A stretch of DNA of 64,000 nucleotides from Methylovulum sp. (GTDB lineage: Bacteria; Pseudomonadota; Gammaproteobacteria; Methylococcales; Methylomonadaceae): assembly GCF_028687615.1 (NCBI RefSeq), contig NZ_JAQTZU010000011.1, forward strand, positions 43,907-107,906, written 5' to 3'. Below, piece by piece: positions 24,444 to 34,226 of the stretch. Within the stretch, counting starts at the first letter, position 1. The number at the start of each line of letters is the position of its first letter. The notes under the pieces were generated by a model. That model saw only the letters and a program-made list of their open reading frames with translations, made no database searches and had not been told where the DNA came from. Position numbers and translations under genes: made by a program.

Positions 24444-25808
24444 CTACAATTTTATGTTCAACGAATGTAATTTGCGGTAAAGATGGGTGCGTTCCATGCC
24501 GACTGCGGCTGACAATTTGGCAACGCTGCCGCCCGTACGCTCAAAATGATATTCCAAATAGGCTTTTTCAAAATGATCCCTGGCTTCCTTTAGAGGCAGG
24601 TTAAAAAAATCCGGCACGGAAGACATCCCCGTCATATCGCCCATTACCGTCCCTAACCCGGTTTTGACTTCTTCAAGCTCAATATCCTCACCAACCCCAA
24701 GAATCATCAAGCGTTGCACCAGATTTTTCAATTCCCGGACATTGCCGCGCCAGCAGTAATTGCGTAAAAAATTCTGCGCCGCCATTGAAAACCGCCTGAA
24801 CCCCAGCTTGTCCTGATTGACAAAAAAGTCGACATAAAAGCTCAACAAAGCAGGGACATCCTCACTATGGCTCCGTAATGGCGGAATCTCCATCGTCACT
24901 TCATTGAGCAAATAATACAGATCTTGCCGGAACCTGCCGAATTTGACCTCTTCATCCAAGCTGATGCGTGTGGACGCAACCACACGGACATCCACGCGCA
25001 CCGCCTCGCTGCCGCCAACGCGCAGGAACGAGCTGGATTCCAACGCGCTCAACAGGCGTAATTGGGTTTCTTTATCCATACCGGCGATTTCGCCTAAAAA
25101 TAACGTGCCTTTATGGGCGCGCTCCAGCAGGCCTGGGTAGGTTTTACCGGCATATTCCTTGCCAAAAAATTCGACCGCAGAATTTTCCGGCGAAATGCTA
25201 CCCACCGCCACATCAATAAACGGCCCATCCCGGTGCGAGCTATTGTTATGCAAATAGCGGGCATACAACTCCTTGCCGACACCCGCCTCGCCAACAAACA
25301 ACAATCGCGCATCATGTTGGGCCAGACGTTTCAACTGGTCCTTGATCCTGGCAACCGTGGCACTTTTGCCAACCGGATCAATTTCGACAACGGGGGCCTG
25401 CCTGACACCGGCGTTTTCCCGTTGCAAATAACTGGCTTCCAAGGCCCTTTCCACTATCAACAGCAATTTAGCCATAGACAAAGGCTTTTCCAGATAATCA
25501 TAAGCCCCCAAACGGGTCGCCTCCACCGCCGATTCCACCGAACCATGCCCGGACATCATAATAACCGGACAATCCAAGGCATCCTCCGCCACCCATTCTT
25601 TTAACAGCGTAATGCCATCGGTATCCGGCATCCAGATGTCCAGTAAAATCAGATTGGGCTTAATGCTGGTTTTCAATTGCCTGGCAATTTGGGCATCTTC
25701 CGCCATATCCACTTTATAGCCTTCATCTTCGAGAATTTCGCTGACCAGACGGCGGATCTCAGGTTCGTCATCAACAACTAAAATCCGTGGGGTATTTGTA
25801 TTCATCAT
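24444..25808 (-). CDS. ntrX: NtrX-family response regulator with degenerate sigma-54 activator domain
   Basis: A 454-residue protein with a receiver domain (phospho-acceptor Asp 57 in LILLDIWMPDTDG), an AAA domain and a Fis-type HTH (SVAKLSAAVGMERTHLYRKL). The AAA domain keeps Walker A (GEAGVGKE, 173-180), but the GAFTGA loop that contacts sigma-54 is absent: residues 214-228 read FFGKEYAGKTYPGLL. Walker B reads TLFLGEI with Gly 239 in place of the expected Asp. It follows ntrY, so it should be the partner of that kinase. It probably regulates by DNA binding rather than by opening sigma-54 promoters. Confidence 0.88.
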   Translation of the reverse strand: MMNTNTPRILVVDDEPEIRRLVSEILEDEGYKVDMAEDAQIARQLKTSIKPNLILLDIWMPDTDGITLLKEWVAEDALDCPVIMMSGHGSVESAVEATRLGAYDYLEKPLSMAKLLLIVERALEASYLQRENAGVRQAPVVEIDPVGKSATVARIKDQLKRLAQHDARLLFVGEAGVGKELYARYLHNNSSHRDGPFIDVAVGSISPENSAVEFFGKEYAGKTYPGLLERAHKGTLFLGEIAGMDKETQLRLLSALESSSFLRVGGSEAVRVDVRVVASTRISLDEEVKFGRFRQDLYYLLNEVTMEIPPLRSHSEDVPALLSFYVDFFVNQDKLGFRRFSMAAQNFLRNYCWRGNVRELKNLVQRLMILGVGEDIELEEVKTGLGTVMGDMTGMSSVPDFFNLPLKEARDHFEKAYLEYHFERTGGSVAKLSAAVGMERTHLYRKLHSLNIKL

Positions 25809-25831
25809 TAGCTTATTAAAATGTGGCTGGC

Positions 25832-27985
25832 TTAAACATTACACGCAGGCAGTTGGATAATAAAACCAGCCCCCACTTTCCTTTGGGTGTCGACCCAGAT
25901 TGCACCACCATGCTCCTCAATAATTTTTTTCACAATGGCCAAGCCGAGACCGGTGCCTTTGGCTTTGGTGGTGACATAGGGTTCAAAAATTTTTTCGATT
26001 TGTCCGTCTTTTATCCCTGGGCCGTCATCGTACAATGCGATTTCGATAAAATCGGTGTCATTTTTTTGTACCCGATGCAGGTTAATTTCTATCAAACCTT
26101 GCGTTTCAATGGCTTCGAGTGCATTTTTGATCAGGTTATGTAAAACCTGCCGGATGCTGACCGGATCGCCAGTAACCAATAAACCGCCACCGGCTTCATA
26201 ATTGGCCTTAAATTTTACGCCAGATTTAAGCACATACAGCGCCAGCACCTCCTGTACAAGCACGGGCAAATCAATCGCCACCGTCTGTTTTTTCGACGGT
26301 TTGGCATATTCCGAAAAATCATCGACCATTTCCTTCATCGCTTCAACTTGCTGCACAATCGTGATGGTCGAGCGTTTTAAGATGGCCGCATCAGCTTCGG
26401 ATAGCTTATCCGCCAATTTATGTTGCAAGCGCTCCGCCGACAATTGGATAGGCGTCAGCGGATTTTTTATTTCATGCGCCAAGCGTCTGGCCACCTCGCC
26501 CCAAGCGGCATTTTTTTGCGCCTGGATCAAATCCGTGACATCGTCAAACACCACCACGGCACCGGCGCGGGCCCCGTCTTGGGCAAACAACGGCGTACCC
26601 CGGCACAATAATTCCTGGCGGCCATTCGGCCCCAAAAAAGCGATGCGTTGCTCCCAAATATCGTCGGACAATTCCAGGAAGCGTTGCATCGATTTTAGCG
26701 GTTCCGCCAATTCAACCACATTCTTAGCCAATTCCAGCAAAGTGTAGCCTATGCACTGGTTCACTTGGATACGAAAAATCCGGTACGCGGCTTGGTTTGC
26801 CGTGCGGATTTTGAACACCGTATCAAAACTGATGACCCCCGCCGTCAAGTTAGCCAGTATCGTTTCCAAATAAGCGCGTTGGTTTTCCACTTCAAAACCC
26901 GCCATCCTCGACTCGTAACTGGCCCTGGCGATACGCTGCGTCATTTCGTTGAAGGATTCGACCAGAAACCCCAAATCGTCTTGCGCGGTGACTGGCAGTT
27001 GCTGGTCATAACGCCCCGAAGCGACGGCCTGGGTGCCTTTGACCAAGGCTTTTACCGGCGCGATGATATGCCGGATACTGATGAACGCCACCCAAATGGC
27101 CGCCAGCAAACTCATCAACAACACCAGGGACAATGCCAGCGAGAAACTGAGTTTTAAGGAATGGCGCAAAAAACTCATTTCCTGGTAGCGGACAAAGGCA
27201 AATTCCACCGAATCCGCCAAGTCGGCGATCCTGACCGGAACGGGATAGAGGGCTTGCAAATACAGCGGCTCTTGCCCGTTGATCTTGACAATGACACGTA
27301 TCATCAATTCATCATCGCGCACCGGAGACAACGCCACATAATCGGTATGCTGCTGGCGCAATTGTATCCAGATATGCTCGTCCGGCAGGCTGGGCAAGAT
27401 GTCACTGGGATTGTTGCTACTGGAAACGATGATGGTGCCTGGCTGGGAAAACAAGGTCATTTCCGAAGCACCGGCGAGCTCGCGCAAATTTTCAATTTCC
27501 GGTGCCAGAAGATTAGTTGGCGAAAATTCCAACGTGCTTGCCAATTGCTGGGTTTGTTTCAAATGCCAGCGCATCCGTTGATCCAGTGACGCCTGGCTCA
27601 GCTCCAAAGAGTCTTCCATAGCCCGGTCAATTTCAACATTAAACCAGCTATCAATCCCTTGATGCAAAAACTGCATCGAGAAATAAAAGACTATCGCCGC
27701 CGGAGCCAGGGCCAACACGACAAACAAGGACACCATGCGGGTAGTTAGCCTGGAACCCGCCTCACGTTTTTTCAATTGCTTGGTCAGCGTGTAGATATTG
27801 GCGCCAACCAGCCAGAGCAAAACCACCGAACCGATGGCATTCATCAACAATAGCCAGGAATACATTTCGCCGAGTTGCGAAGATTCCTGCGTAGCCGAAC
27901 TCATCAACTGCAAAGACAGCAGGATCAACCCGGACAGTATGAATACCGACAGATTACCGGACAGCTTTAGTTTTTTAAGGGCCAT
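25832..27985 (-). CDS. ntrY: Nitrogen-regulation-type sensor histidine kinase NtrY
   Basis: A 717-residue membrane kinase. The ATG at 27985 is used; a TTG lies nine bases upstream. N-terminal transmembrane helices (about 10-100), an extracytoplasmic segment, a further helix near 290, HAMP (about 310-360), PAS (about 375-480), HisKA with VARRLAHEIKNPLTPIQL (phospho-His near 503), then the ATPase domain with N-box NLIKNALEAI and DDGPGIKDG, GTGLGLAIV. It overlaps the DUF4390 gene and is followed by ntrX. The signal is unknown; relatives sense nitrogen or redox state. Confidence 0.93.
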   Translation of the reverse strand: MALKKLKLSGNLSVFILSGLILLSLQLMSSATQESSQLGEMYSWLLLMNAIGSVVLLWLVGANIYTLTKQLKKREAGSRLTTRMVSLFVVLALAPAAIVFYFSMQFLHQGIDSWFNVEIDRAMEDSLELSQASLDQRMRWHLKQTQQLASTLEFSPTNLLAPEIENLRELAGASEMTLFSQPGTIIVSSSNNPSDILPSLPDEHIWIQLRQQHTDYVALSPVRDDELMIRVIVKINGQEPLYLQALYPVPVRIADLADSVEFAFVRYQEMSFLRHSLKLSFSLALSLVLLMSLLAAIWVAFISIRHIIAPVKALVKGTQAVASGRYDQQLPVTAQDDLGFLVESFNEMTQRIARASYESRMAGFEVENQRAYLETILANLTAGVISFDTVFKIRTANQAAYRIFRIQVNQCIGYTLLELAKNVVELAEPLKSMQRFLELSDDIWEQRIAFLGPNGRQELLCRGTPLFAQDGARAGAVVVFDDVTDLIQAQKNAAWGEVARRLAHEIKNPLTPIQLSAERLQHKLADKLSEADAAILKRSTITIVQQVEAMKEMVDDFSEYAKPSKKQTVAIDLPVLVQEVLALYVLKSGVKFKANYEAGGGLLVTGDPVSIRQVLHNLIKNALEAIETQGLIEINLHRVQKNDTDFIEIALYDDGPGIKDGQIEKIFEPYVTTKAKGTGLGLAIVKKIIEEHGGAIWVDTQRKVGAGFIIQLPACNV

Positions 27986-28539
27986 AGTGTCCAATCACTA
28001 GATAAATACCATTGCTTACTGAGATAAGCCAAAGGACGCAGCGGCAAAGGCAAGGCATTGCGGTCAAAATCGACTTTCAAAGCCAAAACGGTTGCCGGTG
28101 CCGGGGCAAAACCGGCGTTGTCGAGAATGTGGAAATTACGCAACGTTGACATCAGATCCAATGCGGCGGCCAAACTGGAAACATTCTGGACATCGCCATT
28201 ACTTTCGTTTTTGACGCGGTACATGTTCAACAAGGCATGGTATTGCAAACGATAGCGAATGCTGGTTTCCGCCAGCGTTTTTGACCAAAGCAACTCCCGT
28301 GGTTGCTGGATCTTTATCTGTAATTCCCAAAATAACGGCACCCCGTTTTGCAGGGCCGCCAAGGCTTTTTCGCTGAATTGATAGTCTATGTCGGCGGAAA
28401 GCAGATAATTTGGGCCTTCCCTCACTAACTGGGCCATTTTGACCTGGGCGGCACAACATTCCGCCCGCACCGGCAACGGCGGCCAGCAAACCAGCCAAGC
28501 CAGCATCCACAAGGTTTTATAATTTACGAAGACGCGCAT
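27967..28539 (-). CDS. DUF4390 protein, secreted
   Basis: A 190-residue protein starting at ATG 28539, which gives a signal peptide (VNYKTLWMLAWLVCWPPLPVRA). The mature part fits DUF4390: YLLSADIDYQFSEKALAALQ, NGVPLFWELQIKI, SIRYRLQYHALLNMYRVKN, and a terminal SSDWTLWPLK. Function unknown; it is probably periplasmic. It sits between rsmB (22-base overlap) and ntrY (19-base overlap), a conserved arrangement with NtrY/NtrX in beta- and gammaproteobacteria, so it may serve the extracytoplasmic side of the kinase. Confidence 0.85.
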   Translation of the reverse strand: MRVFVNYKTLWMLAWLVCWPPLPVRAECCAAQVKMAQLVREGPNYLLSADIDYQFSEKALAALQNGVPLFWELQIKIQQPRELLWSKTLAETSIRYRLQYHALLNMYRVKNESNGDVQNVSSLAAALDLMSTLRNFHILDNAGFAPAPATVLALKVDFDRNALPLPLRPLAYLSKQWYLSSDWTLWPLKN

Positions 28540-29809
28540 AATAAAAACCGTCCATGCCTGATTCGCCGGGCAAAATTTGCCTGCCTGCACTAGCTGCGGC
28601 CCCCCATTCATCCGGGCAAGGTAATTCCTCAGCATCGGCATGACCAGCTAAAAAAGCCCTTATCTGATACTCGTTTTCCTGCTTGAGCACGGAACAAGTC
28701 GCATAAAGCAAGATGCCATCTTTAGCCAGCAAGGGCCAGATTGCGTTTAAAATCGTTTCCTGTAGGGCTTGCAACTGGGCAATATCTTCGGCCCTGCGCA
28801 ACAATTTTATATCGGGATGGCGACGGATGACCCCCGTCGCGGAACAGGGTGCATCCAACAAAATACGCTCAAAGACTTGCCCGTCCCACCAATTTTGTGG
28901 ATCAGCCGCATCACCGCAGATCAACTTCGCAGACAAACCTAAGCGTTGCAAATTTTCGCCGACCCTTTGCAACCGGCTGGCGTCAATATCGACCGCCATC
29001 ACGATTTGTAACTGTGCTTGGGCTTCCAGAATATGGGCGGTTTTGCCACCCGGGGCGGCACAGACATCCAAAACCCGCTGCCCAGGTCGAAGATCCAGCA
29101 ATTCGGCGGCCAATTGCGCTGCGGTATCCTGAACGGACACCCAGCCGCTGGCAAAGCCCGGCAATTCATCAACGGCTATCGCATTTCCCAAGACCAGTGC
29201 CGATGGGCAAAAATCAACGCTACTTGCCGTTATATCCTTGGCATTCAGTTGTTGCAGATAAGCTTGCGTATCAATTTTGGCCAAATTGATACGCAAAGCC
29301 ATCGGTGCTTGCAGGTTATTTGCAATGAAGATTTGTTCCGCCTGCTCCGGCCAGTCTTGCTGGATAAGCCGGATCAGCCAATCAGGATGGCTCCATGCTG
29401 CCGTAGCCACTTGCCTGGCTTGCGCTTCCAGCGTGGTTTGTTCACGCAAATAAGTCCTCAGCAACGCATTCACCAAGCCTTTGGCCCAATTTTTTTTGCC
29501 CACCGCCAACACCGTTTCTGACACGGCGGCATGGGGTTTGACGCGCATAAACTGGAGCTGGTACAAACCGACTAAAACCAGGGCTTTAATGTCCATGTCT
29601 TTTAGCGGCTTGGCTACTAATTTGCCTAAGATAAAATCAAGGTGGTGGTAATGGCGGCAGACCCCGTAACAAAGCATTTGGATAAACGCCCGGTCTTTGT
29701 TGCTGGGTATGGAGGATAAAGTGTTATCAAGAATCGCCGTCAACGAATGTCCGTTTTCGATGACGTCGGCTAAAACCCGTGCGGCGATGGCCCGTGTGTT
29801 CGCACTCAA
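28517..29809 (-). CDS. rsmB: 16S rRNA (cytosine-967-C5)-methyltransferase RsmB
   Basis: A 430-residue enzyme with an N-terminal NusB-like RNA-binding domain (residues 1-140, AARVLADVIENGHSL, VNALLRTYLRE) and a C-terminal SAM methyltransferase domain: DVCAAPGGKTAHILE, DAPCSATGVIRRHPD and the catalytic Cys in LYATCSVLKQEN. The start is a TTG at 29809 that overlaps the fmt stop (TTGA). It is co-transcribed with fmt and def. Confidence 0.95.
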   Translation of the reverse strand: MSANTRAIAARVLADVIENGHSLTAILDNTLSSIPSNKDRAFIQMLCYGVCRHYHHLDFILGKLVAKPLKDMDIKALVLVGLYQLQFMRVKPHAAVSETVLAVGKKNWAKGLVNALLRTYLREQTTLEAQARQVATAAWSHPDWLIRLIQQDWPEQAEQIFIANNLQAPMALRINLAKIDTQAYLQQLNAKDITASSVDFCPSALVLGNAIAVDELPGFASGWVSVQDTAAQLAAELLDLRPGQRVLDVCAAPGGKTAHILEAQAQLQIVMAVDIDASRLQRVGENLQRLGLSAKLICGDAADPQNWWDGQVFERILLDAPCSATGVIRRHPDIKLLRRAEDIAQLQALQETILNAIWPLLAKDGILLYATCSVLKQENEYQIRAFLAGHADAEELPCPDEWGAAASAGRQILPGESGMDGFYYARLRKL

Positions 29810-30729
29810 GTTAAGTTTGCTCCATTGGCATCATGGGCGTTAAGAAATGCTTCAACCGCCATGCGTTTGCCGCCTGGAAGCTGCACTTCGTGCAGACGCA
29901 GGATGCCTTTGCCCGTCATCACATCCATAATCTTGTGGTTACTGACCACCGTCCCGGGTTTATCGTTAGCCTCATTGTCGATGGCTTCGGCCCGCCAGAT
30001 ACGCAAAACCTCGCCCCGATACTGCGTTTGCGCCACCGGCCAAGCATTCAAGCCCCTGACTTTTCTGGCGATGGCTTCCGCACTTTGCGTCCAGTCGATG
30101 ACCGCTTCGCTTTTGTGCAATTTTTCGGCATAGGTCACCACAGCCTCATCCTGCGGCTCGGCATTTACAGTACCTTGTTCAAGTTGCACCAACACTTTTG
30201 CCAAACCGATTGCCCCCAAAGCTGCCAAGCGGTCATGGACCTCACTGGAGGTGTCCGTTGCCGATAGTTCATATTCCTCTTTATGCAACATGTCCCCCGC
30301 ATCCAATTTATGCACGATTTTCATGATTGTGACGCCAGTTTTGGCATCACCCGCCATGACCGCCCGCTGGATGGGCGCCGCCCCGCGCCAACGCGGCAAT
30401 AGCGAGCCATGCACATTGATGCAACCCATTCTCGGCACATCCAGCACCGTTTGCGGCAAAATCATCCCGTATGCCACAACCACCATCAGGTCGGCGTCAA
30501 AAGCCCGGATTTGCCTAAGGTCATCGTCGGTTTTCAGGCTCAGTGGTTGCAACACAGGAATTCCCGCCGCTACCGCCAATGCTTTGACCGGGCCGGGTTG
30601 CAAATGGCGGCCCCGACCGGCTGGACGGTCTGGCTGGGTATAAACGGCACAGACTTCATGCCCCGAAGTGAGCAATATTTGCAAGCTAGGCACGGCAAAT
30701 TCGGGTGTTCCTGCAAAAATAATTTTCAT
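29806..30729 (-). CDS. fmt: Methionyl-tRNA formyltransferase
   Basis: A 307-residue enzyme that formylates initiator Met-tRNA. It starts at ATG 30729, overlapping the def stop. Motifs: [16 protein letters not shown], the active-site stretch [19 protein letters not shown], and the C-terminal OB-like tRNA-binding domain ([27 protein letters not shown]). It is of normal length and part of def-fmt-rsmB. Confidence 0.97.
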   Translation of the reverse strand: MKIIFAGTPEFAVPSLQILLTSGHEVCAVYTQPDRPAGRGRHLQPGPVKALAVAAGIPVLQPLSLKTDDDLRQIRAFDADLMVVVAYGMILPQTVLDVPRMGCINVHGSLLPRWRGAAPIQRAVMAGDAKTGVTIMKIVHKLDAGDMLHKEEYELSATDTSSEVHDRLAALGAIGLAKVLVQLEQGTVNAEPQDEAVVTYAEKLHKSEAVIDWTQSAEAIARKVRGLNAWPVAQTQYRGEVLRIWRAEAIDNEANDKPGTVVSNHKIMDVMTGKGILRLHEVQLPGGKRMAVEAFLNAHDANGANLT

Positions 30730-31238
30730 GCCCAATTTTTTTCCTGTTTATGCTGTTTTTCCAGTTTCTTTTTGATACGCTGGCGTTTTAACGGCGACAG
30801 GTAATCAACGAACAACTTGCCTTCCAGGTGATCCATCTCATGCTGTATGCACACCGCCAACAAATCCTGGGCTTCGAGTTCAAACGGCCGGCCTTCACGA
30901 TCCCAAGCCCGCACCCTGATATGTTCCGCCCGCCGGACTTTCTCATAAAAATGAGGCACCGACAAACACCCTTCCTCCGATTCCTTGACGCCATCTTTTT
31001 CAATAAGCTGCGGATTAATCAGGCACAGCGGGGCATTTTTTTCTTCGCTGACATCTATAACGATGATGCGCTGATGGACATTAACCTGGGTGGCCGCCAG
31101 ACCGACCCCTTTGGCGGTGTACATGGTCGTCAACATATCATCGACCAGTTTTTTGGTGTTATTGTCGATTTTCCCGACAGGTGCGGCTTTTTTACGCAGA
31201 CGCTCATCAGGAAATTCGAGAATAGTTAGAATACTCAA
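30726..31238 (-). CDS. def: Peptide deformylase
   Basis: A 170-residue metalloenzyme that removes the N-formyl group from new proteins. Three family motifs are intact: [16 protein letters not shown] (metal Cys) and QHEMDHLEG (metal His pair and Glu). The start is probably the TTG at 31238, since GGAGAG lies about seven bases before it and the family N-terminus ([14 protein letters not shown]) follows. A GTG at 31250 would leave no ribosome site. It diverges from the LysM gene. Confidence 0.96.
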   Translation of the reverse strand: MSILTILEFPDERLRKKAAPVGKIDNNTKKLVDDMLTTMYTAKGVGLAATQVNVHQRIIVIDVSEEKNAPLCLINPQLIEKDGVKESEEGCLSVPHFYEKVRRAEHIRVRAWDREGRPFELEAQDLLAVCIQHEMDHLEGKLFVDYLSPLKRQRIKKKLEKQHKQEKNWA

Positions 31239-31334
31239 CAAACTCTCCACTATAATAATTGAATACTGGAATTCTATATGAAATCATCTAAACTTTGAAT
31301 TTAAACAGACTAAAAAGACTCCGCAGGAATCACT

Positions 31335-32453
31335 ATGGCTTTTCGCATACTTTCAGGGTTACTTCTTTCCCTATTCATCAGCACCCACGCGTATGCCGAT
31401 GAATTACAAATCAACCCTTCGCACCCGGACCAATATACGGTCGTCCACGGCGACACCTTGTGGGACATATCAGGCAAGTTTTTGCAACATCCAACCCAAT
31501 GGCCCGAATTATGGCGTTTTAACAGCCAAATCCACAATCCCCACCTGATCTATCCAGGTGACACCATTTATTTTGCTATGGTCAATGGTAGGCCGCAACT
31601 GAGCTTATCCAGAAACGAACAGCCGACTGCCGAGCTGAACATCCAGTCGCCCTGTGTCCTGAAAGAAGAAGAATTTAAACACGGGCGGACTAAATTCCCG
31701 GTTTCGGCGGATGGCAAGCTGATGCCCTGTATCCGCGAGAGCAATCTCAATCAAGCGATCAAATTGATTCCGAACGATAAAATCGACCAATTTTTGACGA
31801 CACCGCGTGTTGTCGGTGCCAATGGGTTGAATGCCTCGCCTTATGTCCTTGAACTGGCGGGGGAGCATCTTGTTGCAGGCATTGGTGATAAAATTTATGT
31901 CCGCGCCATTACCGCCCCCAAAAATTCGACTTTCACCGTTTATCGTACTGGCCAAACCTATAAAAATCCTGAAACCGGTGAAATTTTAGGTTATGAAGCC
32001 CAATTTGTTGCCGAAACTACATTGCAACAAGCCGGCGATCCGGCCACGTTGGTCGTCACTAAAGCCAAGAGTGAAATTCGCATGGGAGACCGCGTCATGC
32101 CCAATCTCGAAGAAGATATCACGTTGAATTATTTTCCCAGGCCACCGGCGAAAAAAATTAACGGCAACATCATTAGCATTCAAGGCGGTGTTTCACAAAT
32201 CGGCCTATATGACACCGTAGTGATTGATAAAGGCATACGGGACGGCTTACAAGTCGGACATGAGCTGGATATCCTTAGAAAAGGCCGGATGGTTATGGAC
32301 CGGTTCGGCCCGATTAAAAATTCGATGGTGAAACTACCAGACGAAAAAGCGGGGATATTGATGGTGTTCCGTCCCTTTGAGCGTGTCAGTTACGCATTGG
32401 TGATGAAAGCCGGACAAGCCATCCACATTTTAGACAAAGTACAAACCCCCTGA
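31335..32453 (+). CDS. LysM peptidoglycan-binding protein
   Basis: A 372-residue secreted protein: signal peptide (MAFRILSGLLLSLFISTHAYA), then one LysM domain at about residues 33-85 (YTVVHGDTLWDISGKFL, HNPHLIYPGDTIYF), then a beta-rich region of about 280 residues of unknown fold. This family is regularly found between def and dprA in gammaproteobacteria. It should bind the cell wall in the periplasm; no catalytic domain is visible. Its stop overlaps the probable dprA start. Confidence 0.9.
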   Translation: MAFRILSGLLLSLFISTHAYADELQINPSHPDQYTVVHGDTLWDISGKFLQHPTQWPELWRFNSQIHNPHLIYPGDTIYFAMVNGRPQLSLSRNEQPTAELNIQSPCVLKEEEFKHGRTKFPVSADGKLMPCIRESNLNQAIKLIPNDKIDQFLTTPRVVGANGLNASPYVLELAGEHLVAGIGDKIYVRAITAPKNSTFTVYRTGQTYKNPETGEILGYEAQFVAETTLQQAGDPATLVVTKAKSEIRMGDRVMPNLEEDITLNYFPRPPAKKINGNIISIQGGVSQIGLYDTVVIDKGIRDGLQVGHELDILRKGRMVMDRFGPIKNSMVKLPDEKAGILMVFRPFERVSYALVMKAGQAIHILDKVQTP

Positions 32454-33556
32454 GCCAGATCAGCCTGCAATCCGACGCAAACCTCCGTTACTGGCTCGCC
32501 CTCTTGCGTGTGCCAGGCATCGGTTGCAGAAGCTTTCTCAAACTACTGGACACCCATACACCAGAACAAATTTTTGCTGAACCCATCCCTGCCTTAAGCG
32601 CGTTGGGTTTAAAAAACAGTGTGGTTGATGCTATCAAACACCCTGACTGGACGCTGGTTGACCAAGACATGGGCTGGTTGGCGCAAGCAAACAACTGCGC
32701 CATCACCTTACTGGATGCGGCTTATCCTGCGCAACTAAAAGAAATTGCCGACCCGCCGCCTGTGTTGTTCGTGCGCGGTAAGCCAGACATCCTGGCATTG
32801 CCGCAAATCGCCATCGTAGGCAGCCGCAATCCATCAATCCAAGGCAAGGAAACCGCCCGCGAATTTGCCAAGGCCCTGGGCCAATCCGGTTTTGTCATCA
32901 CCAGCGGCCTGGCATTGGGCATAGATGCCGCCAGCCATGAAGGCGCACTCCAAAACCAAGCGTACACCATCGCCGTGGCCGGCACCGGGCTTGACCGCGT
33001 TTATCCTGCCAAACATAAAGATTTGGCGATGCAAATCGTCACCACCGGCGCGATGGTGTCCGAGTTTCCTCCAGGCACCACCGCCAAAGCCAATCATTTT
33101 CCCAGACGCAACCGCATTATCAGCGGTTTGTGCCAAGGCTTGCTGGTGGTCGAGGCCGCCAAACAAAGCGGTTCGTTGATTAGCGCACGGATGGCTTTGG
33201 AACAAAACCGTGAAGTGTTCGCCATCCCCGGCTCAATCCACAATCCACTGGCCCGTGGTTGCAACGCCTTGATCCGCGAAGGGGCAAAACTTGTCGAAAC
33301 CACGCAAGATATTCTCGAAGAATTACATCAATATATTCAATGGGATGTGAAATATTCACACATTTCAACGCAATCAATGCTTGACCTGGAGCAACAAACA
33401 TTATTGAATCTAGTCATGTTCAGCCCAACTTCGATTGATAATCTAGTTGAAAATACAGGCTTATCCGTGGAAATGATCTCCTCGATGTTACTGATTCTAG
33501 AGCTGCAAGGTTATGTCGAAGCAACCGCTGGCGGTTTCTATACGAGACTAAAATAA
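32450..33556 (+). CDS. dprA: DNA-processing protein DprA
   Basis: A competence protein that loads RecA onto incoming single-stranded DNA. The Rossmann-like core is intact: VGSRNPSIQGKETA, SGLALGIDAASHEGAL, VAGTGLDRVYPAKH, SEFPPGT, FPRRNRIISGL and AAKQSGSLISARMALEQ. A C-terminal winged helix follows (about 300-368). The start is a problem: the family N-terminus LRYWLALLRVPGIG is encoded from 32483, but there is no ATG, GTG or TTG in frame upstream of it. A TTG at 32504 would cut the motif. The CTG at 32450, overlapping the LysM stop, gives the most natural start and 368 residues. Confidence 0.9.
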   Translation: MSQISLQSDANLRYWLALLRVPGIGCRSFLKLLDTHTPEQIFAEPIPALSALGLKNSVVDAIKHPDWTLVDQDMGWLAQANNCAITLLDAAYPAQLKEIADPPPVLFVRGKPDILALPQIAIVGSRNPSIQGKETAREFAKALGQSGFVITSGLALGIDAASHEGALQNQAYTIAVAGTGLDRVYPAKHKDLAMQIVTTGAMVSEFPPGTTAKANHFPRRNRIISGLCQGLLVVEAAKQSGSLISARMALEQNREVFAIPGSIHNPLARGCNALIREGAKLVETTQDILEELHQYIQWDVKYSHISTQSMLDLEQQTLLNLVMFSPTSIDNLVENTGLSVEMISSMLLILELQGYVEATAGGFYTRLK

Positions 33557-33575
33557 TCCCAACCTTAAGTGAACC

Positions 33576-34043
33576 ATGAAAGAAAATATATTTGATGTAC
33601 TGATGTATCTGTTTGAAAACTATATGGAAGATGAGGTTGAAATTCTTCCTGACAGTGATGTCATCAAAGTTGAACTTGAGGAGGCGGGCTTTGAATCCTG
33701 CGAAGTGAACAAAGCATTTGACTGGCTGGAGTCGCTGAGCCTGCAACGGGCGATAAAACCGAGCGCGTCCGTCGCGTTCCGTATCTTTTGCAGCGAAGAA
33801 CAGGACAAGCTGGACATCGAATGCCGCAACCTGATTATGTTTTTGGAACATAACGGCATCCTGACGCCGGCTAACCGCGAAATTGTCATAGACCGCGCGA
33901 TGGCGTTGGAAAACGAAGAAATATCCATGGAAAAACTTAAGTGGATCGTGTTGATGGTGTTGCTCAGCCAACCGAATGAAGAAATTGCCTTTTCAAGAAT
34001 GGAAGACATTGTTTACGAACTGGTGCCGACTTATTTGCATTAA
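33576..34043 (+). CDS. smg: Smg/DUF494 family protein
   Basis: A 155-residue acidic helical protein of the DUF494 (Smg) family: MKENIFDVLMYLFENYM at the start, LEEAGFESCEVNKAFDWLESL, and a C-terminal ALENEEISMEKLKWIVLMVL. Molecular function unknown. The dprA-smg-topA order is conserved across gammaproteobacteria, which supports the call. Confidence 0.95.
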   Translation: MKENIFDVLMYLFENYMEDEVEILPDSDVIKVELEEAGFESCEVNKAFDWLESLSLQRAIKPSASVAFRIFCSEEQDKLDIECRNLIMFLEHNGILTPANREIVIDRAMALENEEISMEKLKWIVLMVLLSQPNEEIAFSRMEDIVYELVPTYLH

Positions 34044-34226
34044 GTACTTAACTAACAAAACTTCATAACAGCTAAAGGTTCCCACTGCCGCAACGTCACG
34101 GATATTGACACATTAAAATATGTGAGGACAAGTACAAACCTAACCCCGCCAAGCCTCCGCACAATACATCCTTATTTTTACCTCTTGGCCCAGAGGACAT
34201 AACCTTTCAACATAGATTGTAATTAA

